Assembly: GCF_045063725.1 (NCBI RefSeq)
Contig: NZ_CP173695.1
DNA from: Sellimonas catena
GTDB taxonomy: Bacteria > Bacillota > Clostridia > Lachnospirales > Lachnospiraceae
Reading direction: 5' to 3' (one strand)
DNA: 64,000 bases
The notes under the pieces are model-generated. The model was not told where the DNA came from. It searched no databases and worked only from the letters and a program-made list of their open reading frames with translations. The position numbers were made by a program, and so were the translations under genes. This document shows, one piece after another, positions 1-8,984 of this stretch. Each line of letters begins with the position of its first letter. Position 1 is the first letter of the stretch.

Positions 1-585
1 CGCTCTGTGCTTCCAGATTGCAAGAACTGCAAGAAATGCTGCCACCACATACATCTCATGGAGATATGGCGCAGCCATACCGTAGCTTCCTGTCTGTCCG
101 CGGAATACGACACCTGCAAAGAAAATCAGAACGACCGCAATCGAACCAACGGAAACATATTTTGTTACTGCTACTATTGTAACAAATACCACGATCGCAA
201 TCAAGCAGATCCAGACATTCGTAAGGGCGGCCAGAAGTCCTGCCATGGCCGCAATTCCTTTTCCTCCTTTGAATTTCAGATAGAACGGGAAATTATGTCC
301 AAGCACTGCTCCCATTCCGGCATAAATAGAAAGAAGAGGAAGAATGTCTCCATGTGTTTCTCCAAAAATCAGCCGTACTGCCAGAACGGCAAAAATACAC
401 TTAAAGGAATCCCCCAAAAACGTACACGCTCCCGCTTTGACCCCGAGTGTTCTCAGCGCATTTGTAGAACCGGCATTTCCGCTCCCCATTTTCCGGATAT
501 CCACATGCTGCAGTCTCCCGTAAATATATCCTGTCTGGAAAAGCCCGAAAACATACCCGATCAAAATACACACGATCCGTTCCAT
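1..585 (-). CDS. plsY: Glycerol-3-phosphate acyltransferase PlsY, C-terminus cut by window edge
   Basis: I translated the minus strand directly: an open frame of 195 codons runs from an ATG at 585 to the window edge, preceded by a purine-rich aaggag-type site. PlsY is the membrane enzyme that transfers the acyl group of acyl-phosphate to glycerol-3-phosphate, the first step of phospholipid synthesis in Firmicutes. Family motifs are visible: GSGNAGS at residues 34-40 followed by TNALRTLG, and GHNFPFYLKFKGGKG at about 96-110, with hydrophobic helices between. The family is usually about 200 residues, so only a few residues are lost. It starts 4 bases after the der stop and is probably co-transcribed with it. 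Confidence 0.93.
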   Translation of the reverse strand, partial: MERIVCILIGYVFGLFQTGYIYGRLQHVDIRKMGSGNAGSTNALRTLGVKAGACTFLGDSFKCIFAVLAVRLIFGETHGDILPLLSIYAGMGAVLGHNFPFYLKFKGGKGIAAMAGLLAALTNVWICLIAIVVFVTIVAVTKYVSVGSIAVVLIFFAGVVFRGQTGSYGMAAPYLHEMYVVAAFLAVLAIWKHRA

Positions 586-589
586 GACC

Positions 590-1918
590 TTACTTCTCCT
601 TTTCCTTTCTTTCTCTGATAAAGAATTTCAGTGAAGTTCCCCGGAAACCGAATGCCTCCCTGATCTTGTTCTCCAGATATCTTGTATAAGAAAAATGCAT
701 CAGTTCCTTATCGTTGACAAAAATCACAAAAGTAGGCGGTTTGACAGATACCTGTGTAATATAGTAAAGTTTCAGGCGTTTTCCTTTATCAGAAGGCGGC
801 TGCTGCATGGCAACTGCCTCTGTCATGATCTCATTCAGCACGCCTGTCGCAATCCGCAGGGACTGATTTTCAATCACCATATCGATCATATCAAAGAGCT
901 TCTGAATCCTCTGCCCTGTCTTTGCCGAAATATACATGATCTCCGCATACGGCATATAGGACAGTACATTCCTGATCTTTCCTTCATATTCACGCATGGT
1001 CCGGTCGTTTTTCTCGATCGCGTCCCATTTATTGACTACAATAATGATTCCCTTGCCGCGCTCATGCGCGATTCCGGCGATTTTGGCATCCTGCTCGGTT
1101 ACACCTTCCACTGCATCAATCACCATCAAAACAACATCTGCTCTTTCTACCGCGGTTACGGTCCGGATAATACTGTACCGTTCCAGCTCTTCCTTGATCT
1201 TGCTCTTTCTGCGAAGACCTGCTGTATCAATGAATACATACTCTTTTCCGTTATGAACAATCTCCGTATCAATAGCATCCCGTGTTGTCCCTGCAATATC
1301 CGATACAATGACACGGTTCTCCCCGAGAAGTTTATTGATGATGGAGGATTTTCCGACATTTGGTTTTCCGACAATGGCAACCCGCGGTCTTTCGTCCTCC
1401 TCCTCTTCTTTGTCTTTTTCCGGGAAATACGCGACAACTGCGTCCAGAAGGTCTCCGATTCCAAGCCTGGAGGATGCAGATACCGGATTCGGGTCTCCGA
1501 TTCCAAGATTATAAAATTCGTAGACGTCCGGCATAAATTTGTCAAAATTATCTACCTTGTTCACTGCAAGAATCACAGGCTTTTTCGCGCGGCGCAGCAT
1601 ATCTGCAACCTTGGAGTCTGCATCTACAAGCCCCTGTCTCACATCTGTAATAAAAATAATCACATCTGCCGTATCTATCGCAATCTGCGCCTGCTCCCGC
1701 ATCTGTGAAAGGATAATATCCGAGCTGTCCGGCTCAATTCCTCCTGTATCAATCAATGTAAAGTCTCTGTCCAGCCAGGATACATCCGCATAAATACGGT
1801 CTCTTGTCACTCCCGGTGTGTCTTTGACAATCGAGATCATCTCCCCGGCCAGAACATTAAATAACGTAGACTTCCCGACATTCGGGCGTCCTACGATCGC
1901 AACTACTGGTTTACTCAT
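590..1918 (-). CDS. der: Ribosome-assembly GTPase Der (EngA)
   Basis: Der is an essential tandem GTPase that acts in 50S ribosomal subunit assembly. Two GTPase domains are visible: P-loop GRPNVGKST near residues 10-18 with DTPG and NKVD, and a second P-loop GKPNVGKSS near residue 185 with DTAG and NKWD. A C-terminal KH-like domain follows, ending in a basic tail. The length of 442 residues is normal. The ATG at 1918 is preceded by aaaggagaggtacg. It overlaps the end of the upstream DUF512 gene by a few bases and is followed at once by plsY, an arrangement known from other Clostridia. Confidence 0.97.
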   Translation of the reverse strand: MSKPVVAIVGRPNVGKSTLFNVLAGEMISIVKDTPGVTRDRIYADVSWLDRDFTLIDTGGIEPDSSDIILSQMREQAQIAIDTADVIIFITDVRQGLVDADSKVADMLRRAKKPVILAVNKVDNFDKFMPDVYEFYNLGIGDPNPVSASSRLGIGDLLDAVVAYFPEKDKEEEEDERPRVAIVGKPNVGKSSIINKLLGENRVIVSDIAGTTRDAIDTEIVHNGKEYVFIDTAGLRRKSKIKEELERYSIIRTVTAVERADVVLMVIDAVEGVTEQDAKIAGIAHERGKGIIIVVNKWDAIEKNDRTMREYEGKIRNVLSYMPYAEIMYISAKTGQRIQKLFDMIDMVIENQSLRIATGVLNEIMTEAVAMQQPPSDKGKRLKLYYITQVSVKPPTFVIFVNDKELMHFSYTRYLENKIREAFGFRGTSLKFFIRERKEKEK

Positions 1919-3248
1919 CGTACCTCTCCTTTAAAACTGCATCGATAAAATCCTGTCCGCTTGATTTTACAATATCTATCTTCACTTGTAAAGTTTCTTC
2001 TAACTCCGAAACTGTCACATCGTCCAGGAAAACATCCTCTCCGCTTCTTAGCATATTGCACGGAAGCAGAAGCCTGTCCCCAAGTTCCTGCCCTTTCAGC
2101 TGTTTGATCAGATCCTGTCCGGTAATCAGGCCGGACACGGTAATGCTTTCTCCAAAAAACTCATTGCGGATCTTATATAGATGAACATCCAGATTCGGAC
2201 ATTTTTCTTTCATCCGCCTGATGAACTCATTCAGATAATCATAGGCAAGCGCTCCGGTTGCAATCGACAGGGACATCTTCCGGTCTGTCGGACGGATTTT
2301 CTGAAAGCCTTCTTCAAATTCATTCTGAAGAAGCCGGATCATGCCGACCCCGTTTTCCAGCTGCAGATATCCATCGTACCTGCTCTCCTCCGGCATTTCG
2401 TATCCTGCCAGGATGTACCATTCATCTCCGGCATGGATGAAATGATATCCGTATTCCTGATATACTTTTTCCTGCCACCGGTGGATCGTATCCAGCACTT
2501 TTCTTGCATCTTCTCTCGTAAACGGCTCCAGCGGGTAAAGTCCGTCGCGGTACTTGCTCAGCCCTACCGGCACGACCGATACACTCTGCAGCTTCGGAAG
2601 ATATGCTGTCAGATCCTGTATCGTCCGCTCCAGTTCCTGACCGTCATTTAATCCCTTACAGAGTACAATCTGTCCATTCATCGTAATTCCCGCCTCATAA
2701 AGGCGGTCCACCTTCTTCAATGCTTCTCCCGCAAACCGGTTATGAAGCATTTTACATCGAAGTTCAGGATTTGTCGTATGGAAGGAAATATTGATCGGCT
2801 CCAGATGATAACGGGTGATCCGGTCAATATCATGGTCGCTCATATTTGTCAGCGTCACATAATTTCCCTGCAGAAAAGACAGTCTTGAATCGTCATCTTT
2901 GAAATACAGTGTTTCACGCATCCCCTTTGGCATCTGATCAATAAAACAGAAAACGCACTTGTTTCTGCAGGACCGGTACTCATCCATCAGACCCTGCTCA
3001 AAGGTCAGACCCAGATCCTCCTCATATTCTTTTTCTATCTCAAGTTCCCACTGCTCGCCGTCCGGCTTCTCAATCAGAACGAGAAGATTCTCATCATTGA
3101 CATAGTAATGGTAATCAAAAACATCCTCGATTTCCTGACCGTTTATCGAAAGAAGCCTGTCCCCCGGTTCGATGCCCATCTCCCATGCAATACTTCCCTC
3201 TTCTACAGCCGAAACCAGATGTTCATGTCTTTTCCGCTGTTTTTCCAT
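1911..3248 (-). CDS. PDZ plus DUF512 radical-SAM-like protein
   Basis: This is a conserved clostridial protein of unknown biochemical role. An N-terminal PDZ-like segment (about residues 10-65, with GIEPGDRLLSING) is followed by a cysteine cluster CRNKCVFC at about residues 94-101. That CxxxCxxC spacing is typical of the 4Fe-4S site of radical SAM enzymes, and a DUF512 C-terminal half follows. An in-frame ATG exists at 3272, but I chose the ATG at 3248 because aaggagacgagat lies just before it. It overlaps der by 8 bases, so translation may be coupled. A ribosome-linked role is suggested by the neighbour but not shown. Confidence 0.88.
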   Translation of the reverse strand: MEKQRKRHEHLVSAVEEGSIAWEMGIEPGDRLLSINGQEIEDVFDYHYYVNDENLLVLIEKPDGEQWELEIEKEYEEDLGLTFEQGLMDEYRSCRNKCVFCFIDQMPKGMRETLYFKDDDSRLSFLQGNYVTLTNMSDHDIDRITRYHLEPINISFHTTNPELRCKMLHNRFAGEALKKVDRLYEAGITMNGQIVLCKGLNDGQELERTIQDLTAYLPKLQSVSVVPVGLSKYRDGLYPLEPFTREDARKVLDTIHRWQEKVYQEYGYHFIHAGDEWYILAGYEMPEESRYDGYLQLENGVGMIRLLQNEFEEGFQKIRPTDRKMSLSIATGALAYDYLNEFIRRMKEKCPNLDVHLYKIRNEFFGESITVSGLITGQDLIKQLKGQELGDRLLLPCNMLRSGEDVFLDDVTVSELEETLQVKIDIVKSSGQDFIDAVLKERYDE

Positions 3249-3333
3249 ATCTCGTCTCCTTTTCCTCTTCATTTTCCTGCCTTTTTCATAATACTAAATT
3301 CCTTCCCAAAATGCAATTTTTTCTATTCCTTTC

Positions 3334-3362
3334 TTGCCATACCTATAAAAAAATGTTATAAA
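3334..3362 (+). promoter_or_regulatory. SigA-type promoter of prs
   Basis: TTGCCA at 3334-3339 and TATAAA at 3357-3362 are separated by exactly 17 bases, about 60 bases before the prs ATG. It lies in the divergent gap between the DUF512 gene and prs. Confidence 0.65.
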
Positions 3363-3423
3363 TGGATTGAGATTACGGCTGATGCCGCGTCTTAATTCCA
3401 TGTTTTCTTACATAGGAGGGTTT

Positions 3424-4593
3424 ATGACAAATATAAAAATGTTAGAGCAGGTGCTTCCGACAGCTCCGCTTAAAATCGCCGCGCTCAAGAGCTGCGAAAC
3501 TCTTGGGAAGAAGGTCAACGACCATATTGTCGGATTTCGCAAGGAATCCCTTAAAAAATATGTAGATTCCGCACTTTTCGCATCCTATAAATGCGAAAAT
3601 TATCTCATAGAGCACAGCTGCCCGCGTTTCGGTTCTGGTGAGGCAAAAGGCGTTCTGGGCGAATCGGTCCGCGGAAAAGATCTTTTTGTCATGGTCGATG
3701 TCTGCAACTACAGTCTGACCTATACAGTGAACGGTCATCTGAACCACATGTCGCCGGACGATCATTATCAGGATCTGAAACGTATCATATCCGCAGCAAA
3801 CGGCAAAGCTCACAGATTAAATGTCATCATGCCGTTTCTTTACGAAAGCCGCCAGCACAAACGTACCAAACGCGAATCTCTGGACTGTGCCCAGGCACTG
3901 GAGGAACTGGTTGACATGGGAGTATCCAACATTATCACCTTTGATGCCCATGACCCGCGTGTGCAGAACGCGATTCCTCTGAAAGGCTTTGACAACTTCA
4001 ATCCGCCTTATCAGTTTATCAAAGCGCTTCTGAAAGCGGAGCCTGACCTGAAGCTTGACAAGGATCATCTCATGATCATCAGCCCGGACGAGGGTGCGAT
4101 GCATCGTGCAGTGTATTTTTCCAATGTTCTTGGCGTGGATATGGGAATGTTCTATAAAAGAAGAGATTACTCCACAATCGTAAATGGAAAAAATCCGATC
4201 GTTGCCCACGAATTTCTCGGTGATGATGTAAAGGGAAAGACCGCCATCATCGTAGATGACATGATCTCTTCCGGAGAAAGTATGCTGGATGTTGCAAGAC
4301 AGATCAAAGACCGGGGCGCATCCCGGGTATTTGTCTGCACTACATTCGGACTCTTTACCGACGGGCTTGAGAAATTTGACGACTATTACCGGACAGGCTA
4401 TATAGATCGTCTGATTACAACGAATCTGACCTATCTGCCGCCGGAGATCTATGAACGTCCATACTTCATCGAAGCAGACATGAGCAAATTCCTGGCAATC
4501 ATCATCGATTCCATGAATCATGATATCGCCATCAGTTCTGTACTGAATCCGACAGACAAGATTCATGCACTGATCGCAGGCCGGAATGCTTAG
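3424..4593 (+). CDS. prs: Ribose-phosphate pyrophosphokinase (PRPP synthetase)
   Basis: This enzyme makes PRPP from ribose-5-phosphate and ATP, feeding purine, pyrimidine, His, Trp and NAD synthesis. The 389-residue protein belongs to the longer clostridial class. A PRPP-binding loop VDDMISSGESM lies near residues 277-287, and an N-terminal half contains the family's RxHKRTKRES-type region. The ATG at 3424 follows aggagggttt; an upstream in-frame start near 3367 has no comparable site. It is monocistronic, with its own promoter and a terminator shared with the convergent aroB. Confidence 0.93.
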   Translation: MTNIKMLEQVLPTAPLKIAALKSCETLGKKVNDHIVGFRKESLKKYVDSALFASYKCENYLIEHSCPRFGSGEAKGVLGESVRGKDLFVMVDVCNYSLTYTVNGHLNHMSPDDHYQDLKRIISAANGKAHRLNVIMPFLYESRQHKRTKRESLDCAQALEELVDMGVSNIITFDAHDPRVQNAIPLKGFDNFNPPYQFIKALLKAEPDLKLDKDHLMIISPDEGAMHRAVYFSNVLGVDMGMFYKRRDYSTIVNGKNPIVAHEFLGDDVKGKTAIIVDDMISSGESMLDVARQIKDRGASRVFVCTTFGLFTDGLEKFDDYYRTGYIDRLITTNLTYLPPEIYERPYFIEADMSKFLAIIIDSMNHDIAISSVLNPTDKIHALIAGRNA

Positions 4594-4626
4594 GGTTCCG
4601 AACCCAAAAACAAAATTCTTAAAAAC

Positions 4627-4663
4627 ACAGCAGGAAAGAGACTTCTTCCCTGCTGTATTTTTA
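4627..4663. terminator. Bidirectional terminator between prs and aroB
   Basis: A 13-bp stem with one mismatch (ACAGCAGG paired with CCTGCTGT, extended by AAGA/TCTT) is followed by a T run on the plus side and by TTTTT on the minus side. It serves convergent prs and aroB. Confidence 0.8.
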
Positions 4664-5719
4664 TACCATACGTTCATCTTCAAAAAATGACAAATCCGAC
4701 GGATAAATGATGCTCTCTCCGATTTCTTTCAGAAGGATAAGCCTCAGACTGTTTTTAAAGTTTTTCTTATCCCGCTTCATGGCTTCTTTCAGTTCTGAGA
4801 GGTGCACGCCGCAGGAAACCGGAAGTCCGTAGCTTTCCAGAATCTTTCGGATCTCCCCGGCCGTTCCTTCCCGGGTCAGTCCCAGTTCTTCCGAGATCCG
4901 TGTGATCTGATACATGCCGATCGCAACCGCTTCCCCATGACTTTCTCTTTCATATGCGAACCTCTGCTCCACTGCATGTGCCAGCGTATGACCGAAATTA
5001 AGCAGCATCCTCTCTCCGGTATCAAACTGGTCTTCCTCCACCACCTGACGTTTGATATCCACACATCTTGTAATTACTTCCGTCAGATGATCCGCAAGTC
5101 CGTCAAAACTTCCGGCCCGCCTGAGCAGCGCAAAAAGCTCTGCATCCTTGATGCAGCCATACTTGATGACTTCTCCCATTCCGTCATGGATGTAACGCTC
5201 CGGAAGTGTTTTCAGCACATCCGGATCAATCAGGACTTTCTTTGGCTGATAGAATGCCCCTACAAGATTTTTGCCTTCTTTCAGGTCAACTGCTACTTTT
5301 CCTCCGACAGAGGAATCCACCTGAGCCAGCAGGGAAGTCGGAATCTGTACGAATGGAATTCCCCTCAGATACGTTGCCGCCGCAAATCCGGCCAGGTCTC
5401 CGACAACACCTCCTCCGAGGGCAACGATCAGGTCGCTTCTGGAAATTCCCGCCTCTAACAGTTGTGCATACACTCCCGGAAGGACATCAATACTTTTGGA
5501 CGCCTCCCCATGTGGAAGAATGACTGCACTGCACTCCCAGTATTCTTTCAGCTGTTCCAGAAGGCTCTCTCCGTAAAATGCGTAAACACTGTCGTCAGAG
5601 ATCACCGCGATTTTCTTCCCCTGATAAATCTCCCGGATTTCTTTGGCCGCTCTTTTTAATAGTCCTCTTTCAATCAAAATACGGTAACTGTCTTTTCCCA
5701 GATTAACATTCAATTCCAT
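4661..5719 (-). CDS. aroB: 3-dehydroquinate synthase
   Basis: AroB converts DAHP to 3-dehydroquinate, the second step of the shikimate pathway, using NAD and a divalent metal. Visible motifs are GGGVVGDLAG (102-111), IPTSLLAQVDSSVGGK (126-141) and NLVGAFYQPK (151-160), with likely metal ligands Glu183, His244 and His261. The 352-residue length is normal. It begins about 20 bases after the DAHP synthase gene ends, so both are probably transcribed from the promoter ahead of the Phe-type T-box. Confidence 0.96.
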   Translation of the reverse strand: MELNVNLGKDSYRILIERGLLKRAAKEIREIYQGKKIAVISDDSVYAFYGESLLEQLKEYWECSAVILPHGEASKSIDVLPGVYAQLLEAGISRSDLIVALGGGVVGDLAGFAAATYLRGIPFVQIPTSLLAQVDSSVGGKVAVDLKEGKNLVGAFYQPKKVLIDPDVLKTLPERYIHDGMGEVIKYGCIKDAELFALLRRAGSFDGLADHLTEVITRCVDIKRQVVEEDQFDTGERMLLNFGHTLAHAVEQRFAYERESHGEAVAIGMYQITRISEELGLTREGTAGEIRKILESYGLPVSCGVHLSELKEAMKRDKKNFKNSLRLILLKEIGESIIYPSDLSFFEDERMV

Positions 5720-5738
5720 TTCTTCCGCCTGCCTTCTT

Positions 5739-6752
5739 CTACCAAGTTTTTTCTACAATCGGTGCAATCTTTCGAAGCTGTTTTAAAAGTTCCGCATACT
5801 TCTCCGGCTTTAAGGACTGACCTCCGTCGCACAGCGCGCAGTCCGGATTATTATGTACTTCAATCATCAGCCCGTCTGTGCCTGCTGCTACCGCCGCCTT
5901 TGCCATCGTATCTACCAGCCACCATTTGCCCCCGGCATGGCTCGGATCCACAACAACAGGAAGATGGGTCATCTTTTTCAGTACCGGAATAGCCTGAAGA
6001 TCCAGTGTGTTTCTTGTATAAGTCTCAAAAGTCCGGACGCCCCGTTCACAGAGAATGACATTTTCATTTCCGGACGCCATGATATATTCCGCAGACATAA
6101 TCCATTCCTCATAGGTAGCATTTAATCCGCGTTTCAAAAGGATCGGACGTCTGGTCTTCCCGAGCTGTTTCAGTAGGTCAAAATTCTGCATGTTTCTCGC
6201 CCCGATCTGAATCAGATCCACCTTCTCATCGAAAATATCAAGGTATTCTGCGGACATCAGCTCTGTCACAATCGGAAGGCCCGTTACTTCCTTCGCCTTA
6301 CAGAGCATCTCCAGTCCTTCCAGTCCAAGTCCCTGGAAGGAATACGGGCTTGTACGCGGCTTGAATGCCCCGCCTCTTAACAAATTGGCTCCGGCGGCCT
6401 TGACTGCCTCTGCCACTTCAATTACCTGTTCCTCACTCTCCACTGAGCACGGGCCGGCAATCATCGCCATGTTTCCGCCTCCCACCTGGACACCGGATAC
6501 ATCCACAATGGTGTCCTCCGGGTGGAATGCACGGTTTGCAAGTTTATAAGGCTCCTGCACGTGCATGACTTTATCTACACTTTTATCCACCTCAAACAGG
6601 CGCGGATCAATTCTGACGGTATCACCGATACATCCGATAATCGTCATCTCTTCTCCCCGGACGACATGAGCCTCCAGACCTTTTGCCTCTACCATTTTTA
6701 TTACCCGGTTCAAATTTTCTTCTGTTGTTCTTGGTTTCAGTACAATAATCAT
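5739..6752 (-). CDS. aroF: 3-deoxy-7-phosphoheptulonate (DAHP) synthase, AroF type
   Basis: This enzyme condenses phosphoenolpyruvate and erythrose-4-phosphate, the committed step of aromatic amino acid synthesis. A ferredoxin-like N-terminal domain (about 1-67) precedes the barrel, which carries GPCSVES at 100-106, RGGAFKPRTSPYSFQG and DPSHAGG. The 337-residue length fits the type with an N-terminal regulatory domain. The ATG at 6752 follows aggaggagaagcat; the longer frame to 6800 lacks a good site and runs into the leader. A T-box immediately upstream reads a probable Phe codon, so phenylalanine starvation should raise expression. Confidence 0.95.
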   Translation of the reverse strand: MIIVLKPRTTEENLNRVIKMVEAKGLEAHVVRGEEMTIIGCIGDTVRIDPRLFEVDKSVDKVMHVQEPYKLANRAFHPEDTIVDVSGVQVGGGNMAMIAGPCSVESEEQVIEVAEAVKAAGANLLRGGAFKPRTSPYSFQGLGLEGLEMLCKAKEVTGLPIVTELMSAEYLDIFDEKVDLIQIGARNMQNFDLLKQLGKTRRPILLKRGLNATYEEWIMSAEYIMASGNENVILCERGVRTFETYTRNTLDLQAIPVLKKMTHLPVVVDPSHAGGKWWLVDTMAKAAVAAGTDGLMIEVHNNPDCALCDGGQSLKPEKYAELLKQLRKIAPIVEKTW

Positions 6753-6856
6753 ATGCTTCTCCTCCTGCTTTCTCACACTTTTCCTGACTTTGAAAATCAC
6801 CTTGCAAAGGAAGTGTCCTGATTCTATAGGGAGTCCAAAGATCTTTTCTATAGAAT

Positions 6857-7135
6857 AAAAAAGTCCTCTGATTTACTCAGAGGACGATACTGTCATCGTG
6901 GTTCCACCTCACTTTACAGCCATCTCACGATGACTGCCTCATCAGGTACGCTGTCTCCAGATATACCCTCGCAGATAACGGCTGCTGCCGGAAATGCCTA
7001 CTAGTCTGTACATTCAGCACTCTACTCCAAGAGGAATTCAGTAACACTTTCTGTATCCCATTCCACCACACGGGACTCTCTGTAACATTCCATGATACTT
7101 ACTACTTCTTTTCTTCGTATTTTCAAAGCAGATCT
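6857..7135 (-). ncRNA. T-box leader of aroF-aroB, specifier probably TTC (Phe)
   Basis: On the minus strand this leader has the Stem I AGTA box (7103-7106), the AGAGAG and GGTG elements, and a TGAATTCC bulge with GAA at 7037-7039 followed by TTC at 7034-7036. The conserved T-box sequence TGGAACCACGATGAC lies at 6892-6906. A terminator stem (6863-6885) with a T tail follows. The register GAA-NNN agrees with the Trp T-box in this window, so TTC (Phe) is the best specifier call. The helices flanking the bulge (GTAA/TTAC above, AAGA/TCTT below) support it. Confidence 0.9.
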
Positions 7136-7149
7136 ATGAAGTTGTTTCC

Positions 7150-7178
7150 ATATTACTTCACATCTGCAGGTTTGTCAA
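7150..7178 (-). promoter_or_regulatory. Promoter of the Phe T-box leader
   Basis: TTGACA (7173-7178) and TAATAT (7150-7155), both on the minus strand, are separated by 17 bases. Transcription would start just ahead of Stem I. Confidence 0.8.
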
Positions 7179-7181
7179 TAC

Positions 7182-7706
7182 TTATTTTCCTGCCTCCGAA
7201 GAATCCTTCTTCACCGTCAGAGTACCGTCCTTCACCTCGATCCGGACTTTTCCTTTCCATTCACTCTCAAGGGAACTTTCCAGTTCTCCGGAAAGTCTGA
7301 TCCGGATCGGAAATTCTCCAGCCTCACTGCCGTCCGCATCGCATTCTACCTCGTAATCACCGCCTTCGTTCAGATCATCCAGCAGATCCTGAACACGGTA
7401 TCCCGCCTCTTTGCTCAGCCATGCTTCCTTTTCTTTCTTTCCCGTTCCGTCTGCGAACTCTGCTCCGGCTGATAATTCCGGCAGATTTTCTCCCTGGTAA
7501 ATTGTTTCAGACCGTGCAGTCAGTACAATCAGCGTTTCTTCGTTCCGGTTGAACTGCGGCATAACTTTCACCAAAAGGAAAATCAGCAGACAAAAAACGA
7601 CACCGGCTGCAAAAGCGGCCGGTACGTTCCATTTATTTCGTATTCTTTTTGTATGAAACAGATTTTTTTTCGTCTTTTTTCCAACAGAAAGAATGTTTCT
7701 CTTCAT
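7182..7706 (-). CDS. Membrane-anchored extracytoplasmic protein of unknown function
   Basis: I do not recognise this family. The protein has a lysine/arginine-rich start, one hydrophobic segment (roughly residues 29-46 from this start) and then an acidic extracytoplasmic region rich in Glu, Asp and Gly. It is therefore probably an N-in, C-out single-pass protein. The C-terminal part has beta-rich patterning (EFPIRIRLSGELES, VRIEVKDGTLTV), reminiscent of surface beta-sandwich domains, but nothing diagnostic. I favour the ATG at 7706, which has cgaggt upstream; an in-frame ATG at 7727 is an alternative. It ends just before the aroF promoter. Confidence 0.6.
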   Translation of the reverse strand: MKRNILSVGKKTKKNLFHTKRIRNKWNVPAAFAAGVVFCLLIFLLVKVMPQFNRNEETLIVLTARSETIYQGENLPELSAGAEFADGTGKKEKEAWLSKEAGYRVQDLLDDLNEGGDYEVECDADGSEAGEFPIRIRLSGELESSLESEWKGKVRIEVKDGTLTVKKDSSEAGK

Positions 7707-7820
7707 TCGTATCTGACCTCGATTCATATGTTATCCGTTACGATTATAGCGCACTTCTTTCCCGGATACAATGAAAGAGTTCTTAAATAAGAATGAAATT
7801 TCCCTTATATTTTCTTTCTT

Positions 7821-8984
7821 TTACAGAATGATACGCACTTTCAGGACATTCTCGATTTTGGAAAGTTCTTCCGCAATTCCGGAAGAATCCGTATCTTCAA
7901 TATCGATCATCGTATAAGCAAAGCGTCCGCGGCTTTTGTTCGTCAAATCCGCGATGTTGATTCCTCTCTTTGCAAGAAGAGCCGTAAACTGGCCGATCAT
8001 GTTCGGCACATTGTGATGAAGTACGGTAATTCTTGGATTTTTCCCTTTCTTTCCCATATCGCAGTTCGGAAAGTTTACGGAATTCATGATATTTCCGTTT
8101 TCCAGATACTCCCGGATCTCCCGGACAGCCATTCTGGCGCAGTTGTCCTCAGACTCTTCCGTGGAAGCACCCAGATGAGGAATAACGATGACATGATCTC
8201 TTCCTGCCAGCCCCGCTGTCGGAAAGTCTGTGACATATTTCCGTATGTGCCCGGTTTCCAGTGCCTCGATCAGATCTTCTTCCTTAACAAGAAGGTCTCT
8301 TGCAAAGTTCAGGAGAATTACACCGTCTTTCATCTGCCCTGCAGCCTCCCGGTCAATCATTCCTTTCGTGTCATCCAGTGCCGGGACATGAAGCGTAATA
8401 TAATCACATTCCTGATAAATCGTCTCCAGATTTTTCACATGATGAATGTGGCGCGACAGATTCCACGCGGAATCCACCGACATATACGGATCGTATCCAT
8501 ATACTTCCATACCAAGATGAAGCGCCGCATTCGCCACCAGCACGCCAATGGCTCCAAGACCGATCACGCCAAGCTTCTTTCCTTCAATCTCCTGTCCGGC
8601 AAACATCTTTTTCTGCTTCTCCGCTGTCTTTGCGATATTCTCTTCTCCGGCATGGGCCTTCACCCACTCGATGCCTCCGATGATATCGCGGGACGCCAGA
8701 AGCATCCCCGCAATCACCAGTTCTTTTACGCCGTTTGCATTTGCTCCAGGCGTATTAAATACAACAATTCCTTTTTCCGCGCAGTCTTCCAGCGGAATAT
8801 TATTCACTCCGGCTCCCGCCCTTGCGATTGCCTTTAGCTTCTCCGGAAATACCGTTTCGTGCAGAGATGCGCTTCTCAGGAGAACCGCATCCGCCCCGGC
8901 CATCTCTTCTGTTCTCTGGTAGTCTTCCGAAAAGAGGGAAAGCCCTGCTTCCGAAATGGCGTTCAAACATTGATACTGATACAT
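7821..8984 (-). CDS. serA: D-3-phosphoglycerate dehydrogenase
   Basis: SerA oxidises 3-phosphoglycerate to 3-phosphohydroxypyruvate, the entry step to serine. The NAD-binding motif GLGAIG lies near residues 141-146, with YGYDPY after it. NFARDLLV carries the expected Arg and IPHLGAST the catalytic His. A C-terminal ACT domain (about 317-387) suggests feedback control by serine. The segment that usually reads DVFxxE is TDFPTAGLAG here and shows no obvious catalytic Glu. The ATG at 8984 overlaps the stop of serC (TAATG), so the pair is translationally coupled. Confidence 0.93.
   Translation of the reverse strand: MYQYQCLNAISEAGLSLFSEDYQRTEEMAGADAVLLRSASLHETVFPEKLKAIARAGAGVNNIPLEDCAEKGIVVFNTPGANANGVKELVIAGMLLASRDIIGGIEWVKAHAGEENIAKTAEKQKKMFAGQEIEGKKLGVIGLGAIGVLVANAALHLGMEVYGYDPYMSVDSAWNLSRHIHHVKNLETIYQECDYITLHVPALDDTKGMIDREAAGQMKDGVILLNFARDLLVKEEDLIEALETGHIRKYVTDFPTAGLAGRDHVIVIPHLGASTEESEDNCARMAVREIREYLENGNIMNSVNFPNCDMGKKGKNPRITVLHHNVPNMIGQFTALLAKRGINIADLTNKSRGRFAYTMIDIEDTDSSGIAEELSKIENVLKVRIIL

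Noticed and set aside
7..618. Open frame of 203 codons on the plus strand
   Set aside because: It is the antisense of plsY. The minus-strand translation gives clear PlsY motifs and joins der closely.
695..1708. 337-codon plus-strand frame
   Set aside because: Antisense of der. The product is rich in Cys, His and Ile with no domain pattern.
7037..7045. GTT or TAC before TGAA as specifier of the first T-box
   Set aside because: TTAC pairs with GTAA as the upper helix; the exposed codon after GAA is TTC.
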